NCBI GenBank assembly: GCA_020137815.1 | Contig: CM035350.1 | Span: forward strand, 2,865,037-2,929,036 | Length of the DNA stretch: 64,000 nucleotides | Source: Hormiphora californensis | Lineage: Eukaryota > Ctenophora > Tentaculata > Cydippida > Pleurobrachiidae | Direction: 5' to 3' | Shown here: positions 49,501 through 64,000 of the stretch, in pieces | Layout: every line of letters starts with the position of its first letter | Numbering within the stretch: the first letter of the stretch is position 1 | Position numbers and translations under genes: made by a program | Notes under the pieces: generated by a model | Databases searched by the model: none | What the model was told of the DNA's origin: nothing | Seen by the model: only the letters and a program-made list of their open reading frames with translations

Positions 49501-51700
49501 TCTATTCACTCTATCATTCAGGGGGAGAATCATGTTTCAATAAATTGTATTACATTTTTGATTGTGGTAGTCGGGACACTATTTGCACAGGGGCTCGAGA
49601 GATGGAGGCCGGGCAGGTGGGGATCTGCATGTGTATAGTAGTATACAATCGAAAATCTGTTGCATATTGAGGGCTTTATGGAAAGAGCCCGATTTAGAGA
49701 GTTTGTGAGCTCTAAATTACAGTATGGGTTATCAAATGACGAATATACGGAATTCGGGCGGTAGGGGTTTACATAATTGAGCATAGAAGGGTGGATTCAG
49801 CTAGCTTGGGTTTAGGGCAAAAGTATTTTGTATTCATAGAGCTTGTAATTCGACGGTGCATGGGGTCTTGTATGTTCACGTTTGGGGAATTGTGAAGAGC
49901 CGCATTAATACGAATGTTTTACATAGCCCTTAGCTCCAACCACACATTTATTTTCCTACTGTGAGTGCTAGTGCAACTGTCGAGGTTGAGTAATGAGTTA
50001 TTTGCATATCATGTCTGAGAAAACAAGGTATTGGGTCATCAAGAGACGAGTTAGAGAATAGTACATGTGATTAGGGTGAAAACAATTTTGGACGGCTCAA
50101 CATTCAGGCTATTTAGCCGGAGGCTAATCATACTCACAACTGACAAGTTGCAAAAGCCTAGTCTAGTGACTTCCCGAGCCTTCGAATACAAAAAGTGTTG
50201 GTTGGACAATAATGTTATTGTTATTGTATTGTCAGCAAGTTCAATCCCAAAACCTCACGTAAGGCAAACGTATAGAACTTCATAGAGCGCTAATTCTCTG
50301 TAAAAAAGTAACCTCATTGAGAAATGGCTGCCCCTGTTGGCGTGGCGTAACATTAGTCGAGTAATTACTTGATAGTAGAGACTCATGAGTCATTCAATAT
50401 TATATCTAAGTCCTTCCATTTTCCAATACATTTTTAGCTCCCATTCCATCACGTTGAGTTCTTAGTAAGAACTTCTTACCACTTTACTGCAGAAAACTGG
50501 CGGCGATGGGGAGAAATATGGAGTACCTATAGTTATACTATCGATATTATTGAGTGTACGAGATCATGAACACACACACTGCCAGACCAATACTCTGACC
50601 AGCCGGTTCTCGAGAGAATAGGGTCATGCAAATAGTTTTCACTGTTCTAGAAATTATACGTCGTGTCCATAAATTATGGCACGGTAAGATAAAGGATCAA
50701 TTTAAAGCAACTCACGCTGTTAACAGTTAACTTCTTCTTGTCACGTTTTGCCATGTTCAATGAACAGCTATTTTAAAAATTTCACAAGACGCTTTTCGAA
50801 CAATTTGCTGGTCTATCGGCATGTCCTCTAGTATAGTTTCCGTTGTTAGAACCAGGGCTTGGCTGGCAGCTGTTGAATCGCATCTAACGGTCTGGTGACA
50901 TTGTTCATGTCACAGTGAGGTATCAAATTCATCTGAGCGCGAACTCCGCACTGTTCAAAAGTAGAGTTGTGTGCGCGCAGTCAACATGTGAGGGATGCGC
51001 GTGGGAAATGTACTGTGTACTTTCTAGGAATACATTGTTTACACATACAATCCATTGTACTGCATGTAAAGAAAAACCAACGGTGGACGAAAGATGATGG
51101 TTAAATGATGGGCAGGCTACCACTGCTGCAGCGACAGCAACCCTAACTCAGTAATTGTGAGATACCCCCATTTGATTCGACAGTGCGCACAGATGGGGTC
51201 GCCGGCGCCAGACAGAGATGTAGTTGGTACTACCATTGCCACCTTTTCTCGCTTCCACAGAAAAATTGTTAGGGTGAAGTGCTATTAGCATTTTCACTGA
51301 ACTCAACTACTAAGAGTTCACACGTGAAACGCAGCTTTTAGGCGGTCATAATGGTGCTCACTATAGTATTGCGAAACTTTAATTACAAGCATTTTACTTG
51401 CCCCACCCTCCATTTCTGTCCCTCTAAGAGGGTCTCCCTTTTAATAGTATAGAAACTGTGCAGGCTGAGAGGGAGAGTGCGAATCGATAGAGAGGTAAAA
51501 GTTAATCTATAGTGAACTATAGGGTCTGCAAATGTAGGGGCCGGGGGAAGGTAAGCTGTGCGGATTACAGAATCATTCTCCATGATGCAACAAGTCTTTT
51601 TTTCTCTCTCTCCCTCTCTCTCCCTCTCTACTACAAGGTGTATGGGGCTATGAGGGATCCTCGCACCTTGAAATCAACATCAAACGGGGTTTACAAGAAA
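46512..51700. other. Gene-poor region, no feature recognised
   Basis: About 5.2 kb without a credible coding region; the longest frame (47237-47575, minus, 112 codons) has no family resemblance. Upstream exons of the sushi gene might be hidden here. An LTR-retrotransposon-like primer-site motif (TTTGGTCCGACGAACCAGA) is at about 47622-47640, but no gag/pol or second LTR was seen. Confidence 0.4.
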
Positions 51701-52213
51701 TGAACACATTTTATTTAGACAAAAAACCAATAATTAGATCATTCGAATAAACACACAAGCCTTACACAGACATATTACATGTAGCACACTTTTCAAAATA
51801 CCACATCACGTGACAATTCGTTAAAAACTAGCCCCCAATTTTTGATATACGAGTGCAATGAGGGCTATAACATTGCAATCCTATTAAAAACAAATACGAA
51901 CTGTGGGCACTGGGTTAGGAAAGCCCGGCCACTAACAAAACACATATCAATATCGGATGAGTTTCGAACATATTGACTCCTTTGTATAGCCAATAGCCAT
52001 ACCCCATGGTAAGGATATGGACGGCTATTTTACGTGGGTCTATCTCTATTCAAATGAGAGTTAAAATAACACATAAAGCACATCAGCCCTGTCACAGCAC
52101 AGTTTTAAGGAGAACCTGTACTCAGACAAAGTAGGTGGTACACAGTACACATAAATTATTTTTTGTTATCAACACCAATATTAATGCCGCAGCAACAGTC
52201 TTGTAAAAATACT
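51701..52213 (-). other. Probable 3' UTR of the Dlish-like gene
   Basis: AT-rich sequence downstream of the minus-strand stop at 52214. AATAAA-type signals in the reverse complement are not clear-cut. No ORF. Confidence 0.35.
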
Positions 52214-60994
<8,781 letters not shown>

Positions 60995-62449
60995 CTGTGA
61001 AACAGAGCAAATATTAGGATATACCATATGGATGGTATGAAAACATTTCAACTTTAAAATTGTGCAATAGATTCACCTTTAACTCGATCAAATATCTTGA
61101 TAAACCATTTTGGCTTCATAACACTGAAATCTGATAAACATAGCGTTGTATTAAAACACCCGGGTATAAATCAACCCAGTCAAAAGCAACAACAATTTTT
61201 TCGCATCTATTCTCACCCCCGGGTAAATTTCGCAGGCGTTTCTTTCTGCCAGTTCACTCCCCTCACACCCACAAAACTTGGGGTTTTTTCAAATGTAGTG
61301 GCATCCCCTTCTAAAAAAGCGGCCCCAATTTAAAAAACACTCACAAGCCTTCTCTCTCTTCCCCTTCCCTCTCACACTTTTCTCTCCTAAAAAAAAATTT
61401 TGAGGAGCAGAATAAAGAGAGAAAAAGAGATCTTTTCCCCTCCCCTTGCCAACGGCCTCCCTCGCCGCCCCCCCCCTCCTCTCTTTCTCGCCTCCTCCTT
61501 CTCTCTTTCCCCTCCTCTCTCTCCCTCTCTCTTCCTTTTCCTCTCTCTCCTTTCTCCTCCCTCTCCTTTTTCCTCTCTCCTCCCCTCTCTCTCCCTCGCC
61601 TTCTTGCCCCTTCCTTTTGAAACACTCTCCAGCTCTGTAATATTATAATATATATAATAATATTACTAATAACGCAGTAGGAGCTCCTGTATAGAGATCG
61701 TGGTAACGCAATATATCACGATTCACGAGTGATAGATGCAGGGGAATACAGGATGAGAGAAAATGGGAGAGGAATGCTGGCATGGAGAGATAGACTACTA
61801 GATAGAGAACATGATAAGTTATGGTCGCTGCAGTTGTATCATCAGACCCGACTGATTAATTGGCAAGAACTATGATATCGAGTACTATGTATACTGTATA
61901 CACCACACCCTGTTTTGGTGAACTAGGGATCTGAATTCTGAGCTGCATAACTACTGGTGGCGAGACAGTGTCTTGGAGAGGTTTTGCTTGGTTCAATGTT
62001 GAAATGTTCCCAGCAGTAATCTCGTGCGAAAGACAGACTGCGTAGCATGGCAAGTTCAGACAATGTGCATTTACCATATTTTATTATTTAGTAGTGGTCA
62101 TCATCTAAACCCAAGGAGGACTCTATAATACCTAACCCTAACCTTTACAGTTTACACTAACCCCAAGTAACCCCTAAACTCGAACCCAAATAACGGCCCT
62201 AACACTTCTAAATGAGTATAGAGGCACAGCAAACTCCGGCGTAATATACGTAGTAACCGAGAGCCGATTTAGTAAAAACACTGATAGGAAGAATGGAGAA
62301 AATGATAGTGGCCTTGAGAATGGGATAGCGTAGTCGAAGAGGAAGAGGTAGATAAAAGGATCGATATATTAGCATGGAGAGCGTCTAATATAAACCATAT
62401 ATGTAGAATGAGTTTCTTAATTTCAGTTATCTCTTTCTCTTTCTAGTGC
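60995..62449. other. Upstream region of the Dlish-like gene; pyrimidine-rich tract
   Basis: No further SH3-gene exon was recognised. A CT/CCT-rich tract lies at 61345-61610; frames across it are low-complexity only. A second low-complexity tract is at 62770-62960. Confidence 0.4.
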
Positions 62450-62770
62450 GGAAATATGACGACAATTTTTCGGCATACTCGTTCTAAAGCTAATTCCACT
62501 TCTAGGGTACTCCATAATAGGGTACCTAGAAACACCCCTATGGTTCTGGCTTCAGGCTGAAAACACCCTGTAACCAATTAGACCCAATTAAGTCAAGTTC
62601 TTCATCGCCGATTTTGCGACAAACTCAGGGGTTATCAGGCACTGACTGTACAGTGTACATAGCATTAGCGGGGGTGTTTCTAGGGACCCTATTATGGAGT
62701 ACCCTAGAAGTGGAATTAGCTTTAGAACGATTATGCCGAAAACTTGCAGGATTTCGACGTCATATTACCG
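62450..62770. repeat. Foldback element with ~90-bp arms
   Basis: The left arm includes CGTTCTAAAGCTAATTCCAC and runs to about 62540; the right arm from about 62668 contains GTGGAATTAGCTTTAGAACG. The arms agree closely except for a short length difference near the ends. Confidence 0.82.
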
Positions 62771-62822
62771 TACTATTCTCTCTTTCTCTTTCTTTCTCTC
62801 TCTTTCTTTCTCTCTCTTTCTT

Positions 62823-62860
<38 letters not shown>

Positions 62861-62969
62861 CTCTCTCCCCTCTTTTCCCTCTCCTCTCTTCTCCCCCCTT
62901 CTCCCCCCCCCTATCTCCTCTTTTTCTTCCTCTCTCCTCCTTTCTCTTCCGGGTTCTCCGGATGCCCGG

Positions 62970-63708
62970 GGGCTCTCCTTCACCCCTCCTTCCCCCCACC
63001 ACGTCCCGGGGTACCCCCCCCAAAACTTAAAAAAAACGGGCAATTTTTTTTTTTTTAAACTAATTTTACAATTAACTTTTTAACGATCAAAAAGGTTTTA
63101 CATGCTGCTTGTATGGGAATACGGTTCTGAATTAGGGTATCACCATCACGGTTTCTAAAATACATGATTTTGGTTAAAATTTCCCGTTTGTCAATCTGGC
63201 CAGTATATGACTTGATTTTCGCAAAAAAGGGAAAAATTGATCAAAAACGTTCCATTTCCAGGGCCCCCCAAAGGGGGTCTACAAACCACCAAAAAAATTA
63301 CCCCGCGGGTACCGCGATGGAGAAATCGGGGCTTTCCGGGTTTTATTTTGCCCGCAAATATAGCTAGGCGAAGCGATATACGGGAAAAAACCCCGGGGAA
63401 AAAATTAAAAGAATAAGGGGCCAAATTTGTAGCGTCCTCGCTTAGTGGGGGGAGGTGCTGGAAAATTAAAGTTCTATCTTATCAGGTTAATTAGATAATT
63501 TGGGTAATTAGATGCGCAATAGCCCTTTTTATGGTTTTTAACGGGAAAAACCAAACTTTTGGAAGGGTAAAAAAAAACCGGGGTATGGGGATACGTCCCC
63601 GAATTTGGGGGGGAGGGACCAAATAATTCCATCTCACGCGTTAAAATTTGATAAATTATAAAAGTATCGCATAAACCCTTTTTTTTGGTTACATGGCTAA
63701 GCCACAAG
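62970..63708. other. Homopolymer-rich sequence, nothing recognised
   Basis: Many runs of A, G, C and T five or more long (for example around 63010-63055, 63255-63270 and 63385-63400), unlike the rest of the window. This may be low-quality consensus. No coding feature. Confidence 0.4.
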
Positions 63709-63998
63709 AATGGGTTTTGAGACTTTCTTGGTGCCATTTTTGTAGGCAAAACCAAGTTATTTGGGGGGTCGGGGCTGGCCCTTTAAATCAAATTCAAAAC
63801 CCTTTTAAACCCTCATTTGGCTTTAAAGTGCTCAAAGTGAGCAAAATGCGGTAAAAAGACCGATTGTGAGCACCTTTAAAGCCATATAAAACGGCTAAAT
63901 GGTTGAATATAGAGCTTAAAAGTCCGACGTCGACCCCCCATAACTTGGCTATTGCCTACAAAATGGCACCAATGAAAAGTCTCTAAACCATTCCTAAG
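63709..63998. repeat. Foldback element at the window edge
   Basis: Left arm GAATGGGTTTTGAGACTTTC...GGTGCCATTTTTGTAGGC; right arm GCCTACAAAATGGCACCAAT...GAGACT-type complement ending near 63998. An inner pair, GGCTTTAAAGTGCTCA and GAGCACCTTTAAAGCC, is nested inside. Confidence 0.75.
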
Positions 63999-64000
63999 TG

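Noticed and set aside
46512-51700. Minus-strand ORFs of 60-112 codons as possible genes
   Set aside because: No signal peptide, domain or splice-consistent neighbour was seen; composition looks non-coding.

Overview
This is nuclear DNA from an invertebrate animal. The window carries a laminin alpha chain, an LDL-receptor-class-A GPCR, a C-type lectin, sushi domains and a three-SH3 Dlish-like protein. Genes are split by short GT-AG introns, and the DNA is full of (GA/CT)n tracts, non-LTR retrotransposons and long-armed foldback elements. The gene set fits a simple marine metazoan (sponge, placozoan, cnidarian or similar), but the sequence alone does not fix the phylum.

Layout. 0.4-2.6 kb: LDLa-GPCR on the minus strand. 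2.6-5.65 kb: an RNase-H-bearing LINE on the minus strand, next to a foldback element (5.67-6.11 kb). 7.3-22.4 kb: the C-terminal part of a laminin alpha-like chain on the plus strand, about 20 exons. It runs L4 domain, LE repeats, an unfamiliar ~160-residue insert, more LE, coiled coil and three LG domains. Its introns hold a decayed CR1-like LINE (10.4-14.95 kb) and several foldback elements. 22.4-28.34 kb: GC-rich repeats, then an apparently intact two-ORF LINE whose ORFs are joined by a canonical -1 frameshift heptamer.

28.4-37.7 kb: five housekeeping genes head to tail on the plus strand: EMC7, a GRAF/oligophrenin-type BAR-PH-RhoGAP-SH3 protein, ZNF330, a gamma-SNAP with seven added NPF motifs, and CAPZA. 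Four of the five have single-exon coding regions, and three have a polypyrimidine-AG acceptor 7-12 nt before the ATG. 39.6-45.7 kb: a ten-exon secreted C-type lectin, plus strand. It converges on a sushi-domain gene (46.0-46.5 kb, minus strand) across a 15-bp hairpin. 46.5-51.7 kb: gene-poor. 52.2-61.0 kb: Dlish-like three-SH3 gene, minus strand, 13 exons seen and 5' end not found. Its introns hold LINE fragments, a 0.9-kb palindrome and a 70-bp minisatellite. 61-64 kb: pyrimidine tracts and foldbacks, with poor-looking homopolymer-rich sequence at the end.

Two themes run through the window. Single-base frameshifts interrupt otherwise conserved host genes (laminin L4, EMC7, GRAF twice, ZNF330), which suggests uncorrected assembly indels; hidden domains appear when the frame is followed. 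Separately, two unrelated genes carry minisatellites that tandemly copy an exon end together with its 5' splice site.
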